Source: Thomasclavelia sp047249845 (lineage in GTDB: Bacteria > Bacillota_I > Bacilli_A > Erysipelotrichales > Coprobacillaceae). From it: 64,000 nt of DNA. Position numbers and translations under genes: made by a program. The notes beneath the pieces are model-generated. The model made no database searches and was not told the DNA's origin. It saw only the letters and a list, made by a program, of their open reading frames with translations. The stretch is from NCBI RefSeq assembly GCF_047249845.1, contig NZ_JBKTWO010000009.1, positions 14,928-78,927 on the forward strand, given 5' to 3'. Below, one piece after another: positions 27,247-35,687 of the stretch. Position 1 is the stretch's first letter. Each line of letters begins with the position of its first letter.

Positions 27247-27456
27247 AAGAAAACACCTCCAAGGTAGACAATGTTTTTTTATTTACATTGTCTACTTTAG
27301 AGGCATCATATCAAATCAGTTCCTTTTTATATTATGATAAATAAACTAAGAAATAATCCAATAAATATCGTATACAAATATTTGTATTTTAATTTTATCC
27401 AATAATAAAAATTATTTGAATATTCTTACTAAAGTATTATAAATCAGTTAAACGAC

Positions 27457-29544
27457 TTATTTATCAATCTCAATCATTCTTTCAAATTCATTGATAGATA
27501 CAGGTTTTGAAATAACATAACCTTGAATATAATCACATGCTGTTTTGCTTAAAAATTCCATTTGTTGTTTTGATTCAATTCCTTCAGCTACTGTTAACAT
27601 ATTTAATGCTTGTGTCATATCAATTATACTTTTAACGATAATATTCTCTTTTTTATTTTCCATCATTTCTGATGAAAAAAAGGCTCTGTCAAGTTTAACA
27701 ATATCCAATTCTAAATCTTTTAATAAATTAAGTGAAGAATAGCCACTTCCAAAATCATCCATTGAACATTTAAATCCAGCTTGATGAATTTTTTTAATAA
27801 TTTTGCTAAACATTTCTGGATCTTCAAATACCATCGTTTCAGTTAATTCAATTTCTATATATTTAGAAGGTATATCATATTCATTTTTTATTCTAATATA
27901 TTCTTTAAAAAAATCATTATTTACAAAATGGGCTCTTGACATATTAACAGAAATAGGATGGATTTCTTTTCCCGCATTTAGCCATTTCCTAATCAAATTA
28001 CAAACTTCTTCAAAAACATAAAGATCTATATCTATAATAAATCCATTCCTTTCAAATAAAGGAATAAATTCAGCTGGTGATAATAATCCTCTAATTGGAT
28101 GAATCCATCTAATTAAAGCTTCAGCCCCATATATTTTTTTTGACTTTAATGAATACTTAGGTTGTAAATATATTTGAAACTCTTTCTTTTTTAAAGAATC
28201 CCTCATAATATTTTCTATTTCTTTTTCCTGTAATAATATAGAACGAATTTCATCAGTATAATAATAACATGCACATAAATCCGACTGTTTACTATTTATA
28301 GATTTCAAAGCAGTATGAGCACGATCTTCCATTGTTGTAATAGGTAGTTTAATATCGTTGATATGATAAATACCACATATAAATGTAAGATAATATTTTA
28401 ATTCTCTACTATCATTAAAATCATTAATTTGAGATATTATATTATTTAATCTCATTTCTATTTTTTGATCATTTTGTTCTTTCAAAAGAATTACAAAATT
28501 ATCGGAAAATAATCTTGCCACATATTCTCCATCATTTAATAACTTGGTAATTTTTTCATAGACATATTTTAAAGTTTTATCACCTAATTCTATCCCTGCA
28601 ATATCATTTATCAATTTAAATTTCTGAAGATTCAGCCAAATCATACTATATGTCTCAATCTCATTACTATTAATAGCTTCAAAAGCAGCCTGATCAAATT
28701 TTCTACGATTAAATCCACCAGTAACCTCATCAGAATAAGCAAGCTTATGAACTGAACGATTATAGTTTTCAAGTTTTTGACTTTGTATTGTTAAATCTGT
28801 AATATCAGTATAAAGTAATAAATATATAGGATCATTATTGATCCAATCAATACATTCAGCACTAACTTTTAAATAATATTTTTCCCCATTTTTATCTTTT
28901 GGAGCAACTATAAAAGTTTTTGAAATACCTTTACGAAAATCATCATACATAGTACATATTGTATGAAGTTCACTAGCTTCACTAACTTCATTACATCGAA
29001 ACGAAAGCTTAGTATTTTCAAACATTTTATGAAATCTTTGATTTCCATCTAAAAATTCATATCCAATATCAGTAACCTTATATTTTGATATTAGTCCTGG
29101 AAATATATTTTGTGTTACATCTTTTTCAATCTTACTTTGCATAAGATCACTAATATCCATCATAACTGAATAAGATACCTGGTATCCATTAACATATTCA
29201 TCAATAAAATGAGCTACGAGATGAATCCAAATTTTTCTACCATCTTTATGTCTCATTCGTCCTATATATGTATATCCACTATCTCCATTTTTTAATGCAG
29301 TTGCAACAATTGTCCCCAATTCTTCCCAACCCTCTGGATCATCAGCATAATATAAATCAGGCCGATTTTTAAACAATCTAACATATTCTTCCTTATCATA
29401 TCCAAACATTTCATAATAACGATTATTTGCTGCTACCAATGTAAAATGCTCATCTAATAAATGTTTACTAACACTTATATTTAACGATTCTGTTATATAG
29501 TGGCTTTCAATGCCTTTTGATAATATGGCTATCTCCTCTTCCAT
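27457..29544 (-). CDS. PAS-GGDEF-EAL protein, probable c-di-GMP phosphodiesterase
   Basis: This 695-aa signalling protein has a PAS domain (about 20-135; NNRYYEMFGYDKEEY), a second PAS-like region, a degenerate GGDEF domain and an EAL domain. The GGDEF signature is replaced by FSDNF near residue 344, so cyclase activity is unlikely. The EAL domain keeps EALIRW (near 473), NMSR, ELTET, DDFGSGYSSL (near 590), KLDRAF and EGIES, and should hydrolyse c-di-GMP. There are no membrane helices. It lies 25 nt downstream of a TetR-type regulator on the same strand, so the two are probably co-transcribed. Confidence 0.9.
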   Translation of the reverse strand: MEEEIAILSKGIESHYITESLNISVSKHLLDEHFTLVAANNRYYEMFGYDKEEYVRLFKNRPDLYYADDPEGWEELGTIVATALKNGDSGYTYIGRMRHKDGRKIWIHLVAHFIDEYVNGYQVSYSVMMDISDLMQSKIEKDVTQNIFPGLISKYKVTDIGYEFLDGNQRFHKMFENTKLSFRCNEVSEASELHTICTMYDDFRKGISKTFIVAPKDKNGEKYYLKVSAECIDWINNDPIYLLLYTDITDLTIQSQKLENYNRSVHKLAYSDEVTGGFNRRKFDQAAFEAINSNEIETYSMIWLNLQKFKLINDIAGIELGDKTLKYVYEKITKLLNDGEYVARLFSDNFVILLKEQNDQKIEMRLNNIISQINDFNDSRELKYYLTFICGIYHINDIKLPITTMEDRAHTALKSINSKQSDLCACYYYTDEIRSILLQEKEIENIMRDSLKKKEFQIYLQPKYSLKSKKIYGAEALIRWIHPIRGLLSPAEFIPLFERNGFIIDIDLYVFEEVCNLIRKWLNAGKEIHPISVNMSRAHFVNNDFFKEYIRIKNEYDIPSKYIEIELTETMVFEDPEMFSKIIKKIHQAGFKCSMDDFGSGYSSLNLLKDLELDIVKLDRAFFSSEMMENKKENIIVKSIIDMTQALNMLTVAEGIESKQQMEFLSKTACDYIQGYVISKPVSINEFERMIEIDK

Positions 29545-29569
29545 TTTTCCTCCGACAGATGATCTAGTA

Positions 29570-30124
29570 TCATCGTTTTACTTTAGAATTTTTAAAATAA
29601 TTTCCATTTAAAAGTGATAATGTTATATCACATACTTCATCAATATTTTTTTCACCACCTTCAATAATCCAAATTCTTAACATGATATACGTTAAATTAC
29701 TAAGATAACCAACTATATAAGAAGAATCTTCCTTAGATATATTAAATACATTTCTAATATAATTACTATGTTTAAAAAAATATTCCATATTTCTTTCTAA
29801 AAATAAAAAATCAAGAGATTGTAAAAACAGCGGCTTTAAAATAACTTTTTGTTTTTCCCAAAATCTAAAATACTTTAAAAAGAATTGAACATCTTTTTCA
29901 TCTTGAATATCTAATATCTCAAACAATTTTACAAATGCATGATTTATTATATCTTCCTTTGTTTTAAAATTTGTATAAAATGTCTGTCTTGATAGCCCAG
30001 CAGTATCAGTTATTTCTTGAATAGAAATCTTTTTAAATGATTTTTCTTCCATTAGACTAATTAAAGCATCAACTAATGCTATTCGAGAACGAACTGCTGA
30101 TGGATTTTCTCTATTTTTTGACAT
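29570..30124 (-). CDS. TetR/AcrR-family transcriptional regulator
   Basis: A 184-aa regulator with an N-terminal TetR helix-turn-helix (ALISLMEEKSFKKISIQEIT, then TAGLSRQTFYTNFKTKEDI, about 18-60) and a helical ligand-binding region that includes a TetR_C-like segment (residues about 80-175). AGGAG precedes the ATG. It heads a two-gene unit with the EAL phosphodiesterase, so it may control c-di-GMP turnover in response to a small molecule. Self-repression is likely by family habit but no operator was recognised. Confidence 0.9.
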   Translation of the reverse strand: MSKNRENPSAVRSRIALVDALISLMEEKSFKKISIQEITDTAGLSRQTFYTNFKTKEDIINHAFVKLFEILDIQDEKDVQFFLKYFRFWEKQKVILKPLFLQSLDFLFLERNMEYFFKHSNYIRNVFNISKEDSSYIVGYLSNLTYIMLRIWIIEGGEKNIDEVCDITLSLLNGNYFKNSKVKR

Positions 30125-30766
30125 ATCATTCTCCTATTAATATCATACTATAAGTATACATGACAAAAATAAATATTACAATTGTAAAAGTTTTTATATT
30201 TATAAAACTTTAATATATATTAAATTCAAGATTTATACTTTATATCAATCTTACCAAAAAAATTTATACGGAATTCCTATACAAAAAACCCTTAATTTAT
30301 AATAGATTAGTTAAGCATTTTTTCGTAATTATATACCTCACCTTTTTCATGTTCTTTACTAATACAGTAATCAAAATAATATATTTTTAATTAGATAAAT
30401 TACTCTTTACACAATTGATTCTTGCAATATATAGGTCCTAAAATTACCATTAATATCTATTAATTCCACTTCTTGTAAACCTCATTTTTTATATTTCCTA
30501 TATATCCAGAAATTTAACTTTCTTATCCTTTAATAATATTTATATAAGTAAATACATTTATAATAATTTTACATATACTTTTTATTAGTAATTCATATTT
30601 ACTTTGACGATATCCTCTTAGTATCATCATCAAGCTTGTCATATTATTATGTAATTATCATCGTAAGAAATTTGTAAGAATTTCTTTAGTAAATGTCAAT
30701 ACATATCATCTTTTATCTTGTTATTATAACAATGTAGAAAATATATCTAGATTGGAGGTAATATTT
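30125..30766. other. AT-rich intergenic region, no gene supported
   Basis: About 640 bp between divergent units. On the minus strand a few short peptide-like runs (for example LQEVELIDINGNFRTYILQE near 30400-30480) suggest an old decayed gene, but none has a start, binding site and length that would support a call. A 7-bp inverted repeat, TTGTTAT-T-ATAACAA (30718-30732), lies just before the VanZ-like gene and may be part of its promoter or an operator. Confidence 0.4.
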
Positions 30767-31291
30767 ATGGCTTTAAAAAAATTACGTTTTTCAAATATTG
30801 TCTTGGCAATTTGTACATTAGTTTATCTCTGGATATTAATTAAAATTATTTTATTAAAAAATGGTTTTATCAACTATGGATATAATGCTAATTTTATTTT
30901 ATTTGATTTTATAAATCAGTATCAAAATCAGGGATTAAGCCAAACTTTAATGATTAATATTTTTGGAAACATTGCTTTATTCATTCCTTTAAGCATTATA
31001 CTAATTAACTATTTCAAATCGCTTACCTGCAGCAATATTATCTTTGCTAATTTTATTACAAGTTTATCATTTGAATTAATTCAATTATCAACAGGCTGGG
31101 GTGTATTTGATATTGATGATATCTTTTTAAATACTTTAGGTGGGATCATTGGTATAATAATTTATTATCTTATTTCTCAAAATAAACACAATAAATTACC
31201 CTCAACTATTTTTCTAGTCAGTTTTGGAATCATTGGTTTTATAACTTTACATAGGTTTTATCCAGTATTATTACCATCATTCATAATATAA
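30767..31291 (+). CDS. VanZ-family membrane protein
   Basis: A 174-aa protein with five membrane helices and the VanZ-like core: NIFGNIALFIPLS, the SLSFELIQL segment and FDIDDIFLNTLGG. VanZ proteins raise resistance to teicoplanin and some lipoglycopeptides by an unclear route. I chose ATG 30767, 7 nt after TTGGAGGT; an in-frame TTG five codons earlier overlaps that binding site. The next two small exported or membrane genes follow at 14 nt and with a 4-nt overlap, so the three form one unit. A VanR/VanS-like pair sits 5 kb upstream. Confidence 0.88.
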   Translation: MALKKLRFSNIVLAICTLVYLWILIKIILLKNGFINYGYNANFILFDFINQYQNQGLSQTLMINIFGNIALFIPLSIILINYFKSLTCSNIIFANFITSLSFELIQLSTGWGVFDIDDIFLNTLGGIIGIIIYYLISQNKHNKLPSTIFLVSFGIIGFITLHRFYPVLLPSFII

Positions 31292-31304
31292 AAGGAGTTT
31301 AAAT

Positions 31305-31406
31305 ATGGAAAAATTATCTAATAAAGAAAAAGTAATAATTATTATCATTTTAGGGGCAATTACAATCTTTTCAATTATTATGAAACATTATTCAATGATG
31401 TTATGA
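31305..31406 (+). CDS. 33-residue single-pass membrane peptide
   Basis: AAAGGAGTTTAAAT precedes an ATG that opens a 33-codon frame: seven charged or polar residues (KLSNKEK), one hydrophobic helix (VIIIIILGAITIFSIIM) and a short tail. Its TGA overlaps the ATG of the C39-like gene (ATGA), so translation is coupled. The binding site, spacing and overlap on both sides make a real gene likely. No family is recognised. It may help the neighbouring membrane proteins, or may simply couple translation. Confidence 0.65.
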   Translation: MEKLSNKEKVIIIIILGAITIFSIIMKHYSMML

Positions 31407-32095
31407 AATTAAAAAAAATTTTTATTTTTATCATTATTTTAGTATTAGGTTATCTAAGTATTCAAATAATTCCCAATATTTCATATAATGATAATACTGA
31501 TTGCCCTGAATACATAGATGAATTTATTAAAAACAACCCCCAAGCAAAAGAACTAAAAACTAATTATCAAAATATTGAAAATAATGACCCTATCACTCTA
31601 GAAATTGATAACGAAATACCATTATTTATTCAATGGGATAAACGCTGGGCTTATACCCACTATGGAGATGAAATTGTTGGTACTGCAGGGTGTGGACCAA
31701 CAAGTTTATCAATGGTTGCTGTTGGACTTACTAGTAACACTGAATATAATCCTCGTTATGTTGCTAAATATGCTATTGAAAATGGTTATTTAGACGGAAG
31801 TAAAACAACCTGGTCTTTTATGGAAAAAGGATGTGAAGCATTTGGTTTAAAAGCTACAGCAGTTCCTTTAGATGAAACCGCAATGACTAATCAGTTGAAA
31901 CAGGGTAAACCAATTATTTGCAGTGTACGACCTGGTGATTTTACAACAACTGGACATTTTATTGTAATAACTAAGGTTGTTGATAATAAGTTTTGCATAA
32001 ATGATCCAAATAATAAGGAAAACAGTCAACAAAGATGGTCATACCAAAGACTAGCACCTCAAATAAAAGCTATGTGGTCGTATACTTTAAACTAA
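31403..32095 (+). CDS. C39-like (papain-fold) cysteine peptidase family protein, membrane-anchored
   Basis: A 230-aa protein with an N-terminal hydrophobic segment (residues 4-22) and a Peptidase_C39_2 domain outside the membrane. The oxyanion Gln region (PLFIQWDKRWA), the catalytic Cys in AGCGPTSLSM, the His in GHFIVITKV and a following Asp/Asn (CINDPNN) are all in the expected order. Proteins of this group are often secreted peptidases or amidase-like envelope enzymes; the substrate is unknown. It is last in the VanZ-sORF-C39 unit and ends at a bidirectional hairpin. Confidence 0.85.
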   Translation: MKLKKIFIFIIILVLGYLSIQIIPNISYNDNTDCPEYIDEFIKNNPQAKELKTNYQNIENNDPITLEIDNEIPLFIQWDKRWAYTHYGDEIVGTAGCGPTSLSMVAVGLTSNTEYNPRYVAKYAIENGYLDGSKTTWSFMEKGCEAFGLKATAVPLDETAMTNQLKQGKPIICSVRPGDFTTTGHFIVITKVVDNKFCINDPNNKENSQQRWSYQRLAPQIKAMWSYTLN

Positions 32096-32116
32096 AATAA
32101 ATTTTAACAATTATAA

Positions 32117-32148
32117 AAGTCAAACCAATAAACGGTTTGACTTCTTTA
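32117..32148. terminator. Bidirectional terminator between convergent genes
   Basis: A 10-bp stem, AAGTCAAACC / GGTTTGACTT (32117-32126 and 32134-32143), has T-rich tails on both strands and separates the C39-like gene from the YdcF-like gene. Confidence 0.85.
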
Positions 32149-32151
32149 TAA

Positions 32152-33372
32152 TTAACTTTCTTTTCTTCTAGTAATTACCATACCAGCTACAGCTAACCCT
32201 GCTACCATAGTTACAATTGCTAATGAACTATCGTCACCTGTTTTGACTGAATTTACGGGTTTATCTGGAGTTGGTTGAGGATTAACAGGAACTGTAATTG
32301 GAGCAGTTTTTACTTCAACTTCAAATTCTGCTGTCATTGTTACATCTTCAGAACTACTTGTAGAATGATGTAATGTCTCAGTATAAACAACTACAACATT
32401 TTGTTTACCTACTTTATTTGCATCATAACCAATAATTTTAGCTATATCTGTTACATCTCGAGTATATCCAGTATCATAGCTTGATGTAACTTTGATATCA
32501 AGCCCATCACCTACTGTATAAATGTCTTTTCCACTAACTTCTATTCCTGTTAACTTAGATTTAGGCAATTTATCACCATAAGGAATGCTTACCCCTGCAA
32601 TTTGTGATAAACTACTAGCCTTTTGACTCAAAGTTTCACTTGTCTTATCTTCACGATACCAGCCAGCATTACCATTTAATTTAATTGGTGTTTTTCCTAA
32701 TTCACGTGCACGAATCAATGATTCTGCATAATATAAAATTGTTCCACGTTTTAAATGATATTGACTAGTAATCATTGAGATACTTTTAATAGTTGGATGA
32801 TTATATAAAATGTCAAAGCTAAATTCTGCATTTTGAGCAGTATTGGCAGATTTATTTTCAACTAAAATTCGACTTTCAGCAACACCATGTTCTACTAACC
32901 AGTCATGCATCCGATCACCTTCAGTCCAACCATTCTTCTTAACTCCACCAGTTACTAAAATATAAGAATTTGGATATTTTTGAGCACTAGCTAGAGCTGT
33001 TTCTAATCGTCCTACTAACTCTGGCTGCATCGTTCCATCACTTTTTAATGCAAAACCTAAAACAACAAAAGCATGAGTATTATCATTTGGTAAACCATCT
33101 GGTGCTACACCAATACTTTCTACCATGTCATTTTCAATCCAATCCCAATAATTAATAATTGATTGCCATTGCTCGTAATCGTCTTTAGAAACTTCTTTTA
33201 AATTATCTAAAGTTCGTAAAACATCTGTTCTTGCACCATCACGATAATAACCAATCAGACTACCAACCAAAGTATCCACTGTTTCTCCTTGGGCATGAAC
33301 AGGAACAAATACGCTAAAACACATTGAAAGTGCTAAAGCTAATCCAAGTATCGTTTTCCCTAACTTTTTCAT
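32152..33372 (-). CDS. Secreted YdcF/DUF218-family protein with Ig-like domain and TGD-type anchor
   Basis: A 406-aa exported protein. The signal peptide ends in VHAQ (about 28). A DUF218 (YdcF/SanA) domain follows, with FVVLGFALK, the ILVTGG motif, ENKSANTAQNAEFS and SQYHLKRG (residues about 85-250). A bacterial Ig-like domain comes next (about 262-355), then a Pro-rich linker, KTGDDSS, a hydrophobic helix and RRKES. The DUF218 family is thought to act on envelope polymers or lipids; the reaction is not known. No LPXTG is present. AGGAGG precedes the ATG. Monocistronic. Confidence 0.83.
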   Translation of the reverse strand: MKKLGKTILGLALALSMCFSVFVPVHAQGETVDTLVGSLIGYYRDGARTDVLRTLDNLKEVSKDDYEQWQSIINYWDWIENDMVESIGVAPDGLPNDNTHAFVVLGFALKSDGTMQPELVGRLETALASAQKYPNSYILVTGGVKKNGWTEGDRMHDWLVEHGVAESRILVENKSANTAQNAEFSFDILYNHPTIKSISMITSQYHLKRGTILYYAESLIRARELGKTPIKLNGNAGWYREDKTSETLSQKASSLSQIAGVSIPYGDKLPKSKLTGIEVSGKDIYTVGDGLDIKVTSSYDTGYTRDVTDIAKIIGYDANKVGKQNVVVVYTETLHHSTSSSEDVTMTAEFEVEVKTAPITVPVNPQPTPDKPVNSVKTGDDSSLAIVTMVAGLAVAGMVITRRKES

Positions 33373-33763
33373 AACTCTCTTTAACCTCCTTTAGTTATGA
33401 TTCCTTTAATTAATATTATATTACTTTTAATAACATCAATAAGACTTTTTGCATAAATTGAAAACATTAAAAATTTAATGTTTTTTTATTATATATATGT
33501 TAGAATATAAAATTAGCTTAAATTTCATAAGTTTTTAAAAATGATCCTAATAATCATTTTTCTTTTATTCTAATTATCACTAAAAATTAGTAACTCCCTA
33601 ATTAATTTAGTTATCTTATGTTCAAAATTAGCTCAAAAATTCAAATCTATTTATAAATTCCTCTTTAAAATATCATATAAATATCATACAATAGGCTAGT
33701 GACTATATCTTAAATATCTATTAATAAACTATATTTAAATAAAAAGGGGAAGGATATTAAATT
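33373..33763. other. Intergenic region with two unassigned hairpins
   Basis: About 390 bp between divergent genes. It holds AAAACATTAAA-AA-TTTAATGTTTT followed by T (about 33462-33490) and AAAAATGAT / ATCATTTTT (33537-33545 and 33553-33561) followed by CTTTTA, both terminator-like on the plus strand. No gene is supported upstream of them, so a short RNA is possible but unproven. The region should also carry the promoter of the VTC gene. Confidence 0.35.
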
Positions 33764-34459
33764 ATGAATGAAGTATTACGACAAGAAAAAAAATATTTAA
33801 TCACACTTGAACAATATTATCAATATAGTCATTATTTTACTTATCAAATGCATCTTGATTCTCATAGCCAAGGTGATGGTTATGAAATTCGTTCACTGTA
33901 CTTTGATTCTATTGATGATCGTGATTATCAAGAAAAAGAGGATGGCATAGAATTACGACGAAAAATCAGATTAAGAAATTATGGTTCCAATAGCATGTTT
34001 GCTATGCTGGAAATGAAACAAAAGCAAGGACAATTACAAAAAAAGCGTTCTTTAAAAATGAACAAAGAAGATGCCCTTACATTAATTAGTGGTAATTATT
34101 CTGTTTTGCTTAAGTATCATGAACCATTTGCACAAGAATGTTATGCAATAATGAATATGTACTGTTATCGACCAGTTACAGTAGTTAGTTATTTACGAAA
34201 AGCATTTGTAGCAAAGGAGAATAAAATTCGTATTACTTTTGATCATCATATTGTTTCAAATGAAAGTAATTTTAATATTTTCTCAGATAAATTAATTCAA
34301 AATAGTGCTTTTGATCCTTTTATGGTAGTTTTAGAGATTAAGTATAATGGTTTTTTATTATCATATATAAAAGATATGCTCAACACAATTGATAAAAGCA
34401 AAACATCTGTTAGTAAATATTGTTTAGGTAGAAATATTGCAAAACATTATTTATTTTAA
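33764..34459 (+). CDS. VTC-domain protein (polyphosphate polymerase-like)
   Basis: A 231-aa protein formed almost entirely of a VTC domain, the tunnel-shaped triphosphate-metalloenzyme fold that in yeast Vtc4 makes polyphosphate. Expected basic and acidic tunnel strands are visible: EKKY (8-11), YEIRSLYFDS (40-49), ELRRKIRLR (63-71), LEMK (82-85), RKAFV, RITFD, LEIKYN (191-196) and SVSKY near the end. There are no SPX or membrane domains. It is encoded just upstream of DUF4956, CotH-like and GT2 genes, a partnership seen in other bacteria. Whether it makes polyphosphate or modifies a surface polymer is open. Confidence 0.88.
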   Translation: MNEVLRQEKKYLITLEQYYQYSHYFTYQMHLDSHSQGDGYEIRSLYFDSIDDRDYQEKEDGIELRRKIRLRNYGSNSMFAMLEMKQKQGQLQKKRSLKMNKEDALTLISGNYSVLLKYHEPFAQECYAIMNMYCYRPVTVVSYLRKAFVAKENKIRITFDHHIVSNESNFNIFSDKLIQNSAFDPFMVVLEIKYNGFLLSYIKDMLNTIDKSKTSVSKYCLGRNIAKHYLF

Positions 34460-34564
34460 TAAGAAAAGTGAGAAACAAAAAATTAAAAAACGTGTAAAAA
34501 AAGATAGGAATCTAATATTTACAAGTTGATTTTAATATACATTAAAACAATTATGTTCAATAAG

Positions 34565-34696
34565 CTATTGTTTAAGATAAAGTAGACTTTGATTGATCAT
34601 TGAAATGATTTCAGGGGTACTTGGTAATACGCATTTTCTTGTTTGTAATACTGATAGTAAATACATTAGATAGCAAACTAATCTAACAATCTGCAT
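34565..34696 (-). CDS. Small 43-residue protein, antisense-oriented between VTC and DUF4956 genes
   Basis: On the minus strand, CAGGAGAG stands about 8 nt before an ATG that opens a 43-codon frame. It reads QIVRLVCYLMYLLSVLQTRK, then a polar stretch ending in Gln. The first half could span a membrane. No family is recognised. The good binding site supports it; the isolated, opposite orientation inside an otherwise plus-strand cluster and its short length speak for caution. Confidence 0.4.
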   Translation of the reverse strand: MQIVRLVCYLMYLLSVLQTRKCVLPSTPEIISMINQSLLYLKQ

Positions 34697-34883
34697 ATAA
34701 AATCTCTCCTGATTTCAAATAAAAAGAGAAGTTGACTGCTATTTTAACTATATTACTCAATTAATTATTCAATCATAAATATTTAGGTTCAAAGTCCTGC
34801 TTATTTGTACTTGAAAAGATAGTAGTGACTTATAAAAATTTAAGATATTCTAATAGAGTAAAATTGCCTACTCACTCCTACAT

Positions 34884-34935
34884 ACTCTATTAATATTTTA
34901 TTAAACTATGTAATTTAATAAAATATTAATAGAGT
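34884..34935. repeat. 22-bp perfect inverted repeat upstream of the DUF4956 gene
   Basis: Arms at 34884-34905 and 34914-34935 are perfectly complementary (starting ACTCTATTAATATTTTATTA on the left), with an 8-nt loop. It is not followed by a long T-run. It lies 70 bp before the DUF4956 ATG, and an isolated AATAGAGT copy occurs at about 34851. It may be a transcription attenuator, an RNA-processing hairpin or a mobile-element trace. Confidence 0.75.
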
Positions 34936-35004
34936 TTTGATGGAATTGAGTTTGGCTAAATATTTGTGTCTGTGCGACTTTAAGCGCGGGGAAATGGAGA
35001 AAAA

Positions 35005-35682
35005 ATGAAAGATATACTAAGAACTATGTTAGAGCAAGAATCAACTTTAACTTTTGAAGAAATCATTATCCATATTGTTGCTGCTGCAATTATTGGACTA
35101 GCAATTTATATTTCGTATTGGTACACACACGTTGGTACTGCTTATAGTAAAAAGTTTAATGTATCATTAATAACGTTAACTGTTTTAACCGCAACTGTTA
35201 TGACAGTAATTGGCAATAATATTGCATTATCATTAGGAATGGTCGGAGCTCTATCAATCGTTCGTTTTAGAACTGCAATTAAAGATTCTAGAGATACAAC
35301 TTATATTTTTTGGGCAATTATTGTAGGGATTTGTTGTGGTGTTGGTGATTATATTGTAGCTAGTATTGGTACAGCGATCGTTTTTATTATTTTATTGTGT
35401 TTAGGCAGAGTACGAAATGAAAATCGTATTTTATTGATTATTAAAGCTGCTCGAGGTAAGGAAAGTGATATTGAGGGTTTAATTTTTGAGTATTTTGATA
35501 AAAAAGCTTTACTACGAGTTAAAAATACTACTACAGAATCAATTGAGTTTATTTTTGAATTATCTAGAAGTATTTATAATATAACTTATCAAAAAGATCA
35601 AAGCATCACACAAAAAATATATGATTTAGGAAATATTGAGTATGTCAATATTGTTACACAGAACGATGAAATAAGCGGGTAA
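35005..35682 (+). CDS. DUF4956 membrane protein
   Basis: A 225-aa protein with three or four N-terminal membrane helices and a cytoplasmic C-terminal domain of about 95 residues. The conserved core of DUF4956 (SLGMVGALSIVRFRTAIK, then DSRDTTYIFWAI) is at about 75-105. AATGGAGAAAAA precedes the ATG. DUF4956 proteins are regularly encoded with VTC-domain and CotH-like proteins, but their function is not established. Here the CotH gene follows by 5 nt, so the genes are co-transcribed. A channel or a partner for the VTC protein is plausible only by association. Confidence 0.87.
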   Translation: MKDILRTMLEQESTLTFEEIIIHIVAAAIIGLAIYISYWYTHVGTAYSKKFNVSLITLTVLTATVMTVIGNNIALSLGMVGALSIVRFRTAIKDSRDTTYIFWAIIVGICCGVGDYIVASIGTAIVFIILLCLGRVRNENRILLIIKAARGKESDIEGLIFEYFDKKALLRVKNTTTESIEFIFELSRSIYNITYQKDQSITQKIYDLGNIEYVNIVTQNDEISG

Positions 35683-35687
35683 CCGAT

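Larger units (their letters stand above)
26094..27315 (-). mobile_element. Degraded IS3-family insertion sequence (IS150-like)
   Basis: Pieces of both orfA and orfB of an IS3-type transposase lie in order on the minus strand, with many stops and frame changes. The orfA start is near 27246 and the orfB C-terminus ends at 26184. An 11-bp inverted repeat, GTAGACAATGT / ACATTGTCTAC (27264-27274 and 27285-27295), stands upstream of orfA. Terminal inverted repeats and target duplications could not be identified, so the ends given are approximate. Confidence 0.75.

Noticed and set aside
27077..27337. 86-codon plus-strand frame across the IS remnant
   Set aside because: It is antisense to recognised orfA pieces, lacks a ribosome site and crosses the inverted repeat at the element end.
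34937..35004. Possible riboswitch in the GC-richer patch before DUF4956
   Set aside because: A short stretch near 34967-34990 is less AT-rich than its surroundings, but I cannot fit it to any riboswitch class I know.
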